This document shows positions 53,478 to 62,610 of a DNA stretch of 64,000 nucleotides, one piece after another; the stretch's first letter is position 1; each line of letters starts with the position of its first letter. Under the pieces are notes generated by a model that saw nothing but the letters and a program-made list of their open reading frames with translations, had not been told where the DNA came from and made no database searches. The position numbers were made by a program, and so were the translations under genes. The stretch is from Poriferisodalis sp026713105 (GTDB taxonomy: Bacteria > Actinomycetota > Acidimicrobiia > Acidimicrobiales > Poriferisodalaceae), in assembly GCA_965115995.1 (NCBI GenBank), contig OZ220472.1:992001-1056000 (forward strand). Reading direction: 5' to 3'.

Positions 53478-54656
53478 ATGACTGCTACCGAAGATCGTCC
53501 TATTGCTGAAGACATCACCGAAGAGGACTTCGTCGAACGGGCACGGGCGCTCGTTCCAGTCCTCAAGTCGCGTCGAGAGCAAACGCTTGCCGACCGAAAC
53601 GTCCCGGCGGAAACCATCCAGGACTTCAAAGATGCCGGGTTCTTCAAGATCCTCCAGCCACCCCGTTGGGGCGGCTATGACGTGCCGTACGCCACGATCG
53701 CTCGGGTCACCGAAGAACTGACCATGGGTTGCCAGGATTCCGCCTGGGTCTATGGCGTGCTCGGCATCCACAACGGGTTCATGTCTGGCTACAGCGAACA
53801 AGCCCAGCAGGAGGTATGGGGCGACGACCCGTCCACGCTGATCAGTTCGTCCTACGCGCCGCAGCTTGCTACCGACGAAGTGGGCGGCATGCGCATTTCG
53901 GGTCGGTGGAGCTTCTCCAGCGGCGTCGATCACGCCGACTGGGCACTCATCGGCGGAGTCTCGCCTGAACGCGGTGTGCAGGGCCTGCTGATTCCAAAGT
54001 CCGATATCGAGGTCGTCGACGACTGGCACGTGCTCGGTATGCGCGGTACCGGCAGCAAGTCGCTCGTGCTCGACAACGTGTTCATCCCCGACTACCGGAT
54101 GTTCGACTTCGAAGCGATCTACGCGCCTCGCCAGTCCGAGCAGCACCCTGACAGCTTCTGGGACAACCACGTGCTCGGCATGTTCGGCACTTACCACTTC
54201 TCGTGCGTCGTTTCGGGCATGGCTCGCCGTGCGCTCGAGCTCGCAATCGAAGGCTTCACCGAGATGGGTCCGTTCGGTCCACGCGGTGGTCGCGAGACGA
54301 TGCAGATGCGTCTGTCCGAAGCTGCCGCCGACATCGAGATGACCGCCGACTACATGATCGAATACTGCCGAGCGCAGGATCGCCAATGGGAGCGCCGCGA
54401 GCCCTTCACCGTCGATCAGGTCAACCGGCATCGCCGCGACCTGGCGGTCATGGTATGGCGTCTTCGTTACGCCGTCGAGAAGCTGTCGACTCTGCAGAAC
54501 AACTGGATGTTCGACAGCGCCGAGATGCAGGGATTGATTCGAGACGTGATCATGGCATCGGGTCACCGCGCCGCAAACCTCGAAGACAGCATGTTGCCGT
54601 GGGCAGCGAGCTTGCTTCCTGCGCCACCAGGTGGAGCGCCCGGACCTCCCGCTTAG
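53478..54656 (+). CDS. Acyl-CoA-dehydrogenase-fold flavin monooxygenase, second paralogue
   Basis: 392 residues from the ATG 19 bp after the previous stop. AGFFKILQPPRWGGYDVPYATIARV, GMRISGRWSFSSGVDHADWALIGG and DDWHVLGMRGTGSKSLVLDNVFIPD are highly typical of the HsaA/HpaB-like hydroxylase group. It differs in sequence from the preceding gene, so the pair may act on different intermediates or form a hetero-oligomer. The 228 bp after it shows no convincing gene. Confidence 0.85.
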   Translation: MTATEDRPIAEDITEEDFVERARALVPVLKSRREQTLADRNVPAETIQDFKDAGFFKILQPPRWGGYDVPYATIARVTEELTMGCQDSAWVYGVLGIHNGFMSGYSEQAQQEVWGDDPSTLISSSYAPQLATDEVGGMRISGRWSFSSGVDHADWALIGGVSPERGVQGLLIPKSDIEVVDDWHVLGMRGTGSKSLVLDNVFIPDYRMFDFEAIYAPRQSEQHPDSFWDNHVLGMFGTYHFSCVVSGMARRALELAIEGFTEMGPFGPRGGRETMQMRLSEAAADIEMTADYMIEYCRAQDRQWERREPFTVDQVNRHRRDLAVMVWRLRYAVEKLSTLQNNWMFDSAEMQGLIRDVIMASGHRAANLEDSMLPWAASLLPAPPGGAPGPPA

Positions 54657-54884
54657 ATGCGAACGCTCAACTGGTCTCGGGCCAGCGTGCCATCAGCTCT
54701 CGCTCACCGCATCGCTGGGCGATGAGGCAGCGATCATCAACGATGTCGAGATCAGCTTGAGTGCCCTTGCTGGAGACCCGGTGATGTACACGTCCGTAGC
54801 CGGAGCAATCGGCTACCACCAAGGCGTTGCGACCTCCTAGGCCACCGCCACGGCCATCTTCACGGATGCGTAGCCTGCCAACTC

Positions 54885-55703
54885 ATGAAGCTAGCGACGA
54901 TCAGAACTGAAGCCGGTACCACCGCCGTTCGTCTCGATGGCGACACCGCCGTCGAGCTCGACGCAGCCGATGTCGGCGAAGTCATTCGTCGCGGCGATGG
55001 ATGGCAGAGCTGGGCTGCGGCCCAGCCGGGGACATCACACGACCTGGCCGATGTCACCTATGAACAACTACTGATCCAGCCGGGCCGCGTGCTGTGCCAA
55101 GGCTTGAACTATCGCAATCACATCGAGGAAGTCGGCATGGAAATCCCAACTTATCCGACACTGTTTGCCAAGTATGGATCGTCGTTGACGGGACCGACCG
55201 ACGACATCGTCCTCCCGCCGGAGAGCGAGCAGTGCGACTGGGAAGCCGAACTCACCGTCGTCATCGGAAACGGTGGCCGCCGCATCGCGGTCGAGGACGC
55301 TGAATCTCACATCGCCGGCTACACGATCATGAACGACTTCAGCATGCGCGATTGGCAGATGCGCGGGCTGCAATGGTTGCAGGGCAAGTCGTGGGACGAC
55401 TCGACGCCGCTTGGCCCCTGGCTGGTCACTCCCGACGAGTCACCGGGGCCCAACCGTCGCCTGACATTGACCATCGACGGCGAGACCATGCAGGATGCCG
55501 ATACCGCCGACTTGGTATTTGGTCCGGCGGAACTCATCTCCTACATCTCCACCTTCATGGCTCTGCAACCCGGCGACATCATCGCCACCGGTACTCCGGG
55601 CGGAGTTGGGCTCGCTCGCGGGCGCTTCCTCAAGGCCGGTGAGGTGATGGTCACGACCATCGAAGGCCTCGGCGAGTGCCGCAACACCATGGTGACCGGC
55701 TGA
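54885..55703 (+). CDS. Fumarylacetoacetate hydrolase family protein
   Basis: 272 residues. The metal-binding acids are in CDWEAELTVVIG (E-x-E) and IMNDFSMRDWQ (D), with GTPGGVGLARGRF near the C-terminus, all family hallmarks. Members hydrolyse or decarboxylate ring-cleavage products such as 2-hydroxyhepta-diene-dioates or acylpyruvates. In this cluster it may act after ring opening. Confidence 0.88.
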   Translation: MKLATIRTEAGTTAVRLDGDTAVELDAADVGEVIRRGDGWQSWAAAQPGTSHDLADVTYEQLLIQPGRVLCQGLNYRNHIEEVGMEIPTYPTLFAKYGSSLTGPTDDIVLPPESEQCDWEAELTVVIGNGGRRIAVEDAESHIAGYTIMNDFSMRDWQMRGLQWLQGKSWDDSTPLGPWLVTPDESPGPNRRLTLTIDGETMQDADTADLVFGPAELISYISTFMALQPGDIIATGTPGGVGLARGRFLKAGEVMVTTIEGLGECRNTMVTG

Positions 55704-55794
55704 TGGATCTGGGCAGGCACGCGTTGGCCCAGCACTACGCTCACGGCCACGCTCACACACACGACGATGCGTCGAACGATGAGAGGTGCAACTG

Positions 55795-56361
55795 ATGACT
55801 CAAGCGAAATTTCGCGGCAGGGGAGAGCTTGATTTCTATGGCGACCCCGACATGATGATGGTGCTCGGGCCGCTCGCAATGCACTGCTTCCAACCGGTGC
55901 TGCTCGAAGACCAGCTCAAGAAGGAAGCGTTCTTCTTGTTGAGCTACGCGGCAGGTTGTCGACATTGCCAGGCCCATGGCGGGTACGGGCTGTATGTCGA
56001 TGGCGTCGACGAGGCTCGCATCCGCGCACTGTGGACGTTCGAGGCCTCTGGCGACTTCACTGATGCTGAACGGGCGGTCTATCGATTCTGCGTTGCCGCT
56101 GGTCAAGCGCCGTCGGCAGTGACGGCGGACCATTATGTCGAGCTACGCGAGCACTATTCGGATCCTCAGATCAAGGAACTGCTCAAGATGGTCGCGATCA
56201 GCGGTTTTCTGAATCGCTACAGCGATGCCCTGGCAGTGGTCACCGATCAAGAGTCATTCGATTGGGCCGAAGCGGCGCTCGGGCCGGTCGGCTGGGACGG
56301 CGACCGCCACCGGGGCACCGAAGACGAACAGCGTGCCGAGTTCCCGCACATCAAACACTGA
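55795..56361 (+). CDS. AhpD-like carboxymuconolactone decarboxylase family protein
   Basis: 188 residues from the ATG with GAGAGG 8 bp upstream. FLLSYAAGCRHCQAHGGYGL holds the C-x-x-C-x-x-H redox motif of AhpD-like proteins, which the paralogue at 21955 lacks. It may therefore act as a peroxidase or disulfide exchange partner. Its 3' end overlaps the end of the convergent Rieske oxygenase gene by 11 bp. Confidence 0.85.
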   Translation: MTQAKFRGRGELDFYGDPDMMMVLGPLAMHCFQPVLLEDQLKKEAFFLLSYAAGCRHCQAHGGYGLYVDGVDEARIRALWTFEASGDFTDAERAVYRFCVAAGQAPSAVTADHYVELREHYSDPQIKELLKMVAISGFLNRYSDALAVVTDQESFDWAEAALGPVGWDGDRHRGTEDEQRAEFPHIKH

Positions 56362-57382
56362 CAGCTTCGGCTTTGACAAGCTCGTCGATGCGACGTCGGA
56401 CTTTTGTGGGTGCGCGATCAATCGACAGTAAAACGGGTTTCATGTCCCAAAAGTCACGCCCGTTCATACGTTCATATTGCCCAGCAAGCATAGGCGAGTC
56501 CTCGGTTGCAAATACGGCTCCCAAGCCACCAATAATGACCTCTTTCATGGAAGGGTCTGCGGCGATAAAGTCATCCACAACGGAATAGAAGTAGTGTGTC
56601 TTTCCCTCTGACTCGGGCGTAAAGATATGGGTCATCAACCCTTTAATGGGCGGGTCTTCGACGGTCCCTGGGGGGCCAAATCTCGTATCCTGCGCTAGGA
56701 TGGACGGCGGATACCACCGTACTATAGCATTCAGGTCGCCAACTGGATCATTGTTTGGGTAGATGGCCTGATATGGCGCTAGCAAAGTCGGCGGTAAATT
56801 CTGGCTCTCAGACTTCCACTGGATGGACACTGAGTCTTCGTCTTCGGTTACAATTGTTTTTGCGCCTGTAATCACGCCGCCCAATGTGTCGGGATGCAAA
56901 TAGTCTGTATGCGAGAGGTCCAGAATGTTCTCGACCATGAGGCGATAGTCAGCAGGGATGTTCAAGTACCCCGTGCCGAATGCCTCTGGTTTTTCATCGA
57001 CAAAACCTAAGTCTGGGATCAGTTCTCGGTTCGCCTTATCGCGATCGCCCATCCAGATCCACAAGGCCCTATGCCTTTCGACAACGGGATAATCTTGCAC
57101 GCAAAGTGCTGGCACAATGGGGCCGTGCGGATTGTCTGAGCACTTCCCATGCCGATCAAAAGCCAAACCATGATAACCGCAAACAATAGACCCGCCGTTC
57201 AATTTCCCCTTCGACAACGGCGCAAAGCGATGCGGGCACATATCGTGCAGGGCCACCACGAGGCCATCATCGTCGCGAAAGAAGACCAGAGGGACGTCCA
57301 AGATTCGGCGTGAAACTACATCGCCAGCGCAAACGTCGCTGTCCCAACCAGCTACGTACCAAGTATTTCTGATATACGTCAT
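56351..57382 (-). CDS. Rieske non-haem iron oxygenase, VanA-like large subunit
   Basis: 343 residues with AGGAG 7 bp before the ATG. The Rieske cluster ligands are Cys49-His51 (CPHRFAPL) and Cys68-His71 (CGYHGLAF). The mononuclear iron site is NILDLSHTDYLHPD (His158, His163). The size and layout match O-demethylase oxygenases such as VanA. The base composition is visibly lower in GC and the codons more AT-ending than in any neighbour, which suggests recent acquisition. No ferredoxin reductase (VanB-like) gene is in the window. Its 3' end overlaps the AhpD-like gene. Confidence 0.92.
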   Translation of the reverse strand: MTYIRNTWYVAGWDSDVCAGDVVSRRILDVPLVFFRDDDGLVVALHDMCPHRFAPLSKGKLNGGSIVCGYHGLAFDRHGKCSDNPHGPIVPALCVQDYPVVERHRALWIWMGDRDKANRELIPDLGFVDEKPEAFGTGYLNIPADYRLMVENILDLSHTDYLHPDTLGGVITGAKTIVTEDEDSVSIQWKSESQNLPPTLLAPYQAIYPNNDPVGDLNAIVRWYPPSILAQDTRFGPPGTVEDPPIKGLMTHIFTPESEGKTHYFYSVVDDFIAADPSMKEVIIGGLGAVFATEDSPMLAGQYERMNGRDFWDMKPVLLSIDRAPTKVRRRIDELVKAEAVSV

Positions 57383-57427
57383 TTCAGCACTCCTGCTGCC
57401 GACGATTTCCTCGACTATATGACTATA

Positions 57428-57724
57428 TTATATTTTACACGATCGTATAATCTGGTGCAAGCCCCGATGCGACCTTGGTTTTGTGTGTTCGGCGCCGTAC
57501 TCGCCGATGAACCAGCGAACTACCTGGGACAGCTTCTCGTCGTGTAGCTGGCCGAGCCTGTCCAGATAGTCGTAGGCGAGATCATCGATTGGAAGCTGCA
57601 TCTCCTCGCCGAAGTTTTCGTACCGCGTCGCATAAGCGTGGGAGGCCGTCGTAGCGAACAGCAAGAACCATGCCCGGTAGCGCGCCGACACGTGCGGGTT
57701 CGTCGTCTCTGCATGACGCTCGAC
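57428..57724 (-). pseudogene. Probable 5'-truncated gene fragment, unrecognised
   Basis: A minus-strand frame reading YRAWFLLFATTASHAYATRYENF and DLAYDYLDRLGQLHDEKLSQ looks like a real helical protein rather than a shadow, but no good start codon precedes it before the divergent flavoprotein gene begins. It might be the C-terminal part of a regulator or another helical protein; I do not recognise the family. Its 3' end overlaps an AT-rich operator-like palindrome, which also hints at decay. Confidence 0.3.
57435..57450. promoter_or_regulatory. Near-palindrome upstream of the Rieske gene
   Basis: TTACACGATCGTATAA is symmetric around ACGATCGT with one mismatched pair, 53 bp before the Rieske start. 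Next to it is a tandem GACTATAT GACTATAT (57412-57428 region) in very AT-rich DNA. It is a candidate operator for the acquired gene. Confidence 0.45.
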
Positions 57725-57741
57725 GTATGCATAATATATCG

Positions 57742-59295
57742 ATGGGAACGACGTCTGGGGGAACTGTGCGTACCCGGTATGACGTGGTAATCGTCGGCTG
57801 CGGGCCGGTCGGCCAGACGCTTGCGGGGTTGTTGGGTGCGCGCGGACACACAGTCGGTGTCTTCGAGCGCCATGATGACATCTACCCTCTCCCGCGCGCG
57901 GTGCGCCTCGATGGTGAGGCCATGCGGACCTTCCAAGAGATCGGAGTCGCTGCGGCCATCGCCGATGAACTCCACGAAACCACGAGCTACACCTGGTTCG
58001 GGGCCGACGGTGAAGTGATTCTCGACATTTCGATCCCTCTACGTCATCCCGGCGGCTGGGCCAGCAGTTACGTCTTCCATCAACCAACGACGGAGCGTGC
58101 GCTCGTCAACAAGATTCACAGCATGGACACGGTGTCGGTCCACTTCGGTTGGGAGTTCGAAGGGTTTTGCGAGATCGGCGACGGCGTCGTTGCTCGGGTT
58201 CGGCCGACGGACTCGAACGCCGCGACGACCGACATCGACTGTCTGTTTCTCATCGGGGCCGACGGTGCGAACTCCGCAGTCCGGAACAGTGCGCAGATCG
58301 ACTGGAACGACCTTGGGTTTGCCGAACCCTGGCTCGTCGTCGACATCGTGCCGCACGATATGGCGGACTTCGACCACCTGCCCGATGCCTCCCAATTCTG
58401 CGATCCGTCGCGACCTACGACCGTGGTGCGCAACGGCAATCACCGGCGCCGATGGGAGTTCATGCTCTTACCCGGCGAGACGCCCAGTGATTTTGCTGCC
58501 GAAGCGAATATGTGGGCGCTGCTCGAGGGTTGGGTTCGACCCGACCAATGCACCATCGAGCGCCACGCGGTGTACACCTTCCGATCGCTGCTTGCGAACG
58601 AGACGCGCCGCGGGTCCGTACTCATCGCGGGCGATGCCGCCCACCTGATGCCGCCATTTCTTGGCGAGGGAATGTGTTCTGGCATTCGAGACGCCGCCAA
58701 TTTGGCGTGGAAGCTCGACCTGGTCTTGCAGGGCCGCTCGACCGCTCAGCTGCTCGACTCGTACCACGCCGAGCGCGCTCCGGTTAACAGGTTCACGGTC
58801 GAGGCCTCGCTGTTCATGGGAAAGGTCTCGTGCACCCTCGATCCGCAAGAGGCAGCAGGTCGCGACGCCGCATTCCGGGCAGGCGAGGTTCCGCCTCCGC
58901 CTGCGGCGCCTCCGCTCCAAGGCGGTGTCACTCGTGATGCGAGCAGCGACCCGCTCGCCGGCACCACGGCCGTGCAGGGAGTGTCCTTCGACGAGACGGG
59001 TGACCGGGTACTCGCCGATGACGTCGTCGGTCGTGGGTTTCGCCTCCTCACGTTCGATGGCGCAGGAGCGAGAGCGGCGTTGGCCGACATCGCAGTCCGC
59101 GACATCGACATCGTTGTGGTTGACGTGACGGATGATCGAAACGATGTCGACGGCTCGATCGCTGCGTGGCTGTCGAGCACTGGACGAGTCGCTGCGCTGG
59201 TCCGACCCGATCACTACGTATTCGGCAGCGCCGCGGAGCAAGGAGACGTCGGCCCACTCGTCGACGACCTGATGGCTGCTCTGCATCTGTCATGA
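57742..59295 (+). CDS. FAD-dependent aromatic hydroxylase (MhpA-like)
   Basis: 517 residues. FAD motif VIVGCGPVGQTLAGLLGARG, the DG-type FLIGADGANSAVR and the GD motif LIAGDAAHLMPPFLGEGM define a class A flavoprotein monooxygenase close to 3-(3-hydroxyphenyl)propionate hydroxylase. The C-terminus has the thioredoxin-like extension common in this group (VAALVRPDHYVFG). No Shine-Dalgarno is seen. A CATAAT/TAATAT element ends only ~6 bp before the ATG, so the mRNA may be leaderless; an ATG at 57727 is an alternative. Confidence 0.88.
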   Translation: MGTTSGGTVRTRYDVVIVGCGPVGQTLAGLLGARGHTVGVFERHDDIYPLPRAVRLDGEAMRTFQEIGVAAAIADELHETTSYTWFGADGEVILDISIPLRHPGGWASSYVFHQPTTERALVNKIHSMDTVSVHFGWEFEGFCEIGDGVVARVRPTDSNAATTDIDCLFLIGADGANSAVRNSAQIDWNDLGFAEPWLVVDIVPHDMADFDHLPDASQFCDPSRPTTVVRNGNHRRRWEFMLLPGETPSDFAAEANMWALLEGWVRPDQCTIERHAVYTFRSLLANETRRGSVLIAGDAAHLMPPFLGEGMCSGIRDAANLAWKLDLVLQGRSTAQLLDSYHAERAPVNRFTVEASLFMGKVSCTLDPQEAAGRDAAFRAGEVPPPPAAPPLQGGVTRDASSDPLAGTTAVQGVSFDETGDRVLADDVVGRGFRLLTFDGAGARAALADIAVRDIDIVVVDVTDDRNDVDGSIAAWLSSTGRVAALVRPDHYVFGSAAEQGDVGPLVDDLMAALHLS

Positions 59296-59341
59296 CACGA
59301 GCTACTCACATCGCGAATCAACAACCGTCCGGGGGACGCAC

Positions 59342-60217
59342 ATGGCACAAAAGACAGTATTGATCACGGGCACATCGACGGGTATCGGCGCGACCACCGC
59401 AGAACACCTCGCCAAGGCGGGTTGGAAGGTGTACGCCGGCGTTCGCAAAGCGGACGACGGTGCACGTCTTGTCGAGGCAATCGACGGCGACATCGTCCCC
59501 GTCATTCTCGACGTGACGAAAGCGCAAGACATCGCGAACGTCGTGAAGCAGATCGACTCCGACGTGGGGTCGTTGCATGGGTTGGTCAACAACGCAGGGA
59601 TCCCGGTCGCATCGCCCGTCGAACTGACCACCGACGAGGCGTGGCGTTGGCCCTTCGAAGTCAATTTCTTCGGAGCGGTGAACCTCACTCGTGAGGCCAT
59701 GCCCCTTGTCGATCGTGTGGACGGTCGGTTCGTGCATGTCGGCTCGATCGCCTGCCGAGTCAGTGGAGTCGCACAGAGTCCCTACTCGGCGACCAAGCAC
59801 GCCTTGGTCGCCTTCAACTGGTCGCTACGCGCTGAACTCCAACGCAACACCGGCATGAACAGCTCACTCATCGAACCTGGAGGCACGAAGACGGCGATTG
59901 TCGACAAGGCAAACGGCCTCATCGACGATCTGAACCGGATGATCGATTCGGCCGACCGTCGAGGGCGCTACCAGTTCGTCGTCGACGGGTTCAAGGGCTT
60001 TGTCAAGGAAGGGTTCGCCAAAGCGGTCGAGCCCGACCACTGCGCGAAGGCCATCGAGCACGCACTGACAGCGAAACGACCAAAGGCCCGATACCTCGTA
60101 GGACCCGATGCGAAGGTCGCCGGACATTTCGTGACCAAGATGCCCGATCGCATCCGAGAGCGCATGGACCTCGCGCTTGCGAAGAAGTTCGAGAAGTCAG
60201 GCCGGGCCTTGCCGTGA
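59342..60217 (+). CDS. Short-chain dehydrogenase/reductase
   Basis: 291 residues. The coenzyme motif is TGTSTGIG (9-16), with VNNAG, VGSIA and the catalytic YSATK. The C-terminal ~40 residues (GHFVTKMPDRIRERMDLALAKKF) are longer than in minimal SDRs and match the group that oxidises hydroxysteroids or retinol-like substrates. The stop overlaps the next gene by 4 bp, so the pair is coupled. Confidence 0.87.
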   Translation: MAQKTVLITGTSTGIGATTAEHLAKAGWKVYAGVRKADDGARLVEAIDGDIVPVILDVTKAQDIANVVKQIDSDVGSLHGLVNNAGIPVASPVELTTDEAWRWPFEVNFFGAVNLTREAMPLVDRVDGRFVHVGSIACRVSGVAQSPYSATKHALVAFNWSLRAELQRNTGMNSSLIEPGGTKTAIVDKANGLIDDLNRMIDSADRRGRYQFVVDGFKGFVKEGFAKAVEPDHCAKAIEHALTAKRPKARYLVGPDAKVAGHFVTKMPDRIRERMDLALAKKFEKSGRALP

Positions 60218-61194
60218 GCCAGGGGATGCTCACCCAAGTGCACGAGCTCGAAGGTATTGGACTGACGCACCACAGCATCGACTCGGATGGTTGCCCGATC
60301 CATGTCGTCGAAGCCGGCGAGGGCCCCGCTGTTGTGCTCTGTCACGGTTTCCCCGAATTCTGGATGAGTTGGCGCCGTCAGATTCCCGCACTGGCGAACG
60401 CTGGCTATCGGGTCTTGGACCTGGACTTGAGAGGCCATGGGGAATCGGGTTGCCCTGAAGATCTGATCGACTACTCGGTATTGCATACGGTCGGCGACGT
60501 CATCGCCGTTCTGGATCACCTCGGCATCGTGCGCGCAACCATCGTCGGGCACGATGCCGGCACGACCACCGCATATCACGCCGCCCTGATGCGCCCCGAT
60601 CGGATCAACGGCGTGTTCGGGCTGTCCGTCGCGTACGTGCCTCGCGGGCCGCTCAGCTTGATCGACGGCATTCGCATGATGGCACCACCCGAGCACTACA
60701 TCTTGTATTTCCAGGCGCCCGGCGTTGCCGAGGCCGAGCTGGATGGCAACGTGCGAGAGTTTCTGCGTCGCATCATCTATGGCAACTCTGGTCGTCACGA
60801 GGGTGGGCCGATCGCGATGATGGCGATGGGTGGGACCCTGATTCCGAACTTGCCCGAAGCCCCCGACAGCATCGACTTCCTCCCCGACGACGAACTCGAT
60901 CTGTTCGTCGAGGCCTTTGAACACACGGGATTCAGGAGTGGCATCAACGGCTACCGAGTCTTTGGTCTCAATTGGGACTTGACCTCGCCGTGGCCTGGGG
61001 CGGACCTTCCGGTCGACAGCGCATACATGGGAGGAAATCTCGACACCGTGTTGACGATGCCCGGTCAGCGAGCGGCGGCTGAAGCCATGGGATCCGCGTC
61101 ATTCATCGACGGTGTCGGTCATTTCATTCACGCGGAGGCTCCCGATGTCGTGAACGCTGAACTGCTTCGATTCCTGGCGTCGCGGCGGGTCTGA
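60214..61194 (+). CDS. Epoxide-hydrolase-like alpha/beta hydrolase
   Basis: 326 residues, GTG start overlapping the SDR stop; an ATG 12 bp downstream is possible. HGFPEFWMSWRRQ holds the oxyanion region, GHDAGT the Asp114 nucleophile that separates epoxide hydrolases from Ser hydrolases, and VGHFIHAEAP the His. It probably opens an epoxide formed by one of the neighbouring monooxygenases, which is inference. Confidence 0.88.
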   Translation: MSQGMLTQVHELEGIGLTHHSIDSDGCPIHVVEAGEGPAVVLCHGFPEFWMSWRRQIPALANAGYRVLDLDLRGHGESGCPEDLIDYSVLHTVGDVIAVLDHLGIVRATIVGHDAGTTTAYHAALMRPDRINGVFGLSVAYVPRGPLSLIDGIRMMAPPEHYILYFQAPGVAEAELDGNVREFLRRIIYGNSGRHEGGPIAMMAMGGTLIPNLPEAPDSIDFLPDDELDLFVEAFEHTGFRSGINGYRVFGLNWDLTSPWPGADLPVDSAYMGGNLDTVLTMPGQRAAAEAMGSASFIDGVGHFIHAEAPDVVNAELLRFLASRRV

Positions 61195-61302
61195 CCCAAC
61201 TGTCAACTGGCCCGTGGTGCCTTCAGGTTGATCTGTCGGCTCGTCGCTTGCGGCGGAAGGTGGTCAGTGCAACGCGCCTGTGGTCGGCGAGGTCCGTGGT
61301 CA

Positions 61303-62481
61303 TCAGCCGATGGGGCCCAGGCGGCCGGGCGTGCTGTACGCCGCGAACTCGGGTCCGAGGATGTCTGGCCACTCGTCGTCGAGTGTGGGTCGTTGCTCGG
61401 CGGGTCGGGGCTTCCCATCCCAGCCGATCTGCTCCATCCCGCTGTACAGAAGTGCGGTATGGCCTGAATCATCGGTCACCATCGCGGCATAGCCAATGCC
61501 AGGGTGCAACTCTGGCGGCAGGTCGGTGCGAACAGTGACGCCGCGCTTGCTCAACCAGCTCACGGCGTCGCGCAGCTGAGAGTACGTGCCGATCTCGATG
61601 CCAAAGGTGCACAGGTACGAGTCGGGGTTCATCCCCAACGTTTTCCGCAGCTCCATCGGGAGGATGGCCAGAACGTGGTGGTCGGTTCCACAGCGCAGGT
61701 ACGAGGCCGTGTGGCCGTTCCATTCGACCTGCTCGGTCAGTTCGAGTCCGATGTGGGTGGTGTAGAACTCGACGGAAGCATCGACGTCGGTTGCGAAGAT
61801 GTAGACCGCTCCCATTTTGGTGACCGCGAACGGGCGCTGCAATCGGACTCCGCCGACGACGTAGTCGTAGGGCATCTCCTCGACGGGTCGGAAGCCCTTC
61901 TCGATATCGCCGTCAGAGCTCTCGCGTGCAATGAGCTCGCTGAACTCGGCAACCTCGGGCGGTCGCGGCTCGTAGTCGGGCGGGCTCGTGTACAGCTGCG
62001 CCGGTTTGCTTCGACGATCCCAGCCGATCTGTTCCATGCCGTAGAACAACTCGACGCGAAAGCCGTCCGGGTCGAACGTGTAGTTCGCCCAATTGCTGCC
62101 TGGAAAGTCTCGCCCGTACCGCCACGTACCCGTGCCGAGGCGTTCGAAGTAGTCGTGACCATCGGCGACCTCTTGGAGGGTTCCGACCTGGAACGACAGC
62201 TGGTTGACCGTCATGCCCTTCTGAAAATCCGGGTCGTCCTTCTCGAGCATTGCGTCGATGAAGACGAGCGAGTGATGGTCGGATCCCACGGAGGTGAAGT
62301 GGCCGACTTCTTTGGGAATGTCCGGGAACCGCAATGAGTCGCTGTGGCGGAGGCCGAGGTTGTCGGTCCAGAACGCGAGCGCGCTGTCGATGTCGGGGAT
62401 CGTGAGGCCGAGGTGGCCGAATCGCTGAATCTTGAAGGGGCGGTCGTGTGCTGTGCCGCCAACGTGGAATGTCTCTGTCAT
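61303..62481 (-). CDS. Two-domain VOC protein, extradiol dioxygenase-like
   Basis: 392 residues with an AGGGGGA site. Two vicinal-oxygen-chelate modules are present. The first keeps metal-type ligands (HLGLTIPD, DHHSLVFI, FRVELFYG). The second keeps DHHVLAIL but has MGAVYIFATD where a first His is expected, so it may be inactive. Both modules end in a matching GMEQIGWD motif, pointing to internal duplication. The fold is that of type I extradiol dioxygenases and glyoxalases; catechol cleavage is plausible in this cluster but unproven. Confidence 0.8.
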   Translation of the reverse strand: MTETFHVGGTAHDRPFKIQRFGHLGLTIPDIDSALAFWTDNLGLRHSDSLRFPDIPKEVGHFTSVGSDHHSLVFIDAMLEKDDPDFQKGMTVNQLSFQVGTLQEVADGHDYFERLGTGTWRYGRDFPGSNWANYTFDPDGFRVELFYGMEQIGWDRRSKPAQLYTSPPDYEPRPPEVAEFSELIARESSDGDIEKGFRPVEEMPYDYVVGGVRLQRPFAVTKMGAVYIFATDVDASVEFYTTHIGLELTEQVEWNGHTASYLRCGTDHHVLAILPMELRKTLGMNPDSYLCTFGIEIGTYSQLRDAVSWLSKRGVTVRTDLPPELHPGIGYAAMVTDDSGHTALLYSGMEQIGWDGKPRPAEQRPTLDDEWPDILGPEFAAYSTPGRLGPIG

Positions 62482-62502
62482 TGAAAAGTCCCCCTATGTT
62501 GT

Positions 62503-62610
62503 CTACAGGTGCTCGGACGGCACGACGTCGAGGCCGTTCGCCATGAAGTTCATGTGGAGCTCAGCGAATTCGCCCGGCCGCTCGTACGTGCTATTTGGGC
62601 CGTGGCGCAT
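62503..62610 (-). pseudogene. 35-codon ORF or C-terminal remnant upstream of the VOC gene
   Basis: The reading frame gives RPGEFAELHMNFMANGLDVV, which looks like a protein C-terminus rather than random sequence. It starts inside the 18-bp palindrome at 62606-62623 and ends 22 bp before the VOC start. It could be a gene remnant or a short leader peptide. Confidence 0.3.

Noticed and set aside
54631..54840. 69-codon frame after the second HsaA-like gene
   Set aside because: It overlaps the end of that gene, has no Shine-Dalgarno and no recognisable family; the 228 bp gap is left without a gene.
57428..58087. Full-length 219-codon minus-strand frame
   Set aside because: Its upstream half lies antisense to the well-supported MhpA-like gene and is rich in Arg as expected of a shadow; only the part below ~57724 has protein-like composition.
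61195..61302. Possible small gene between the epoxide hydrolase and VOC genes
   Set aside because: Frames there are short and extend as shadows of the VOC gene; nothing is supported.
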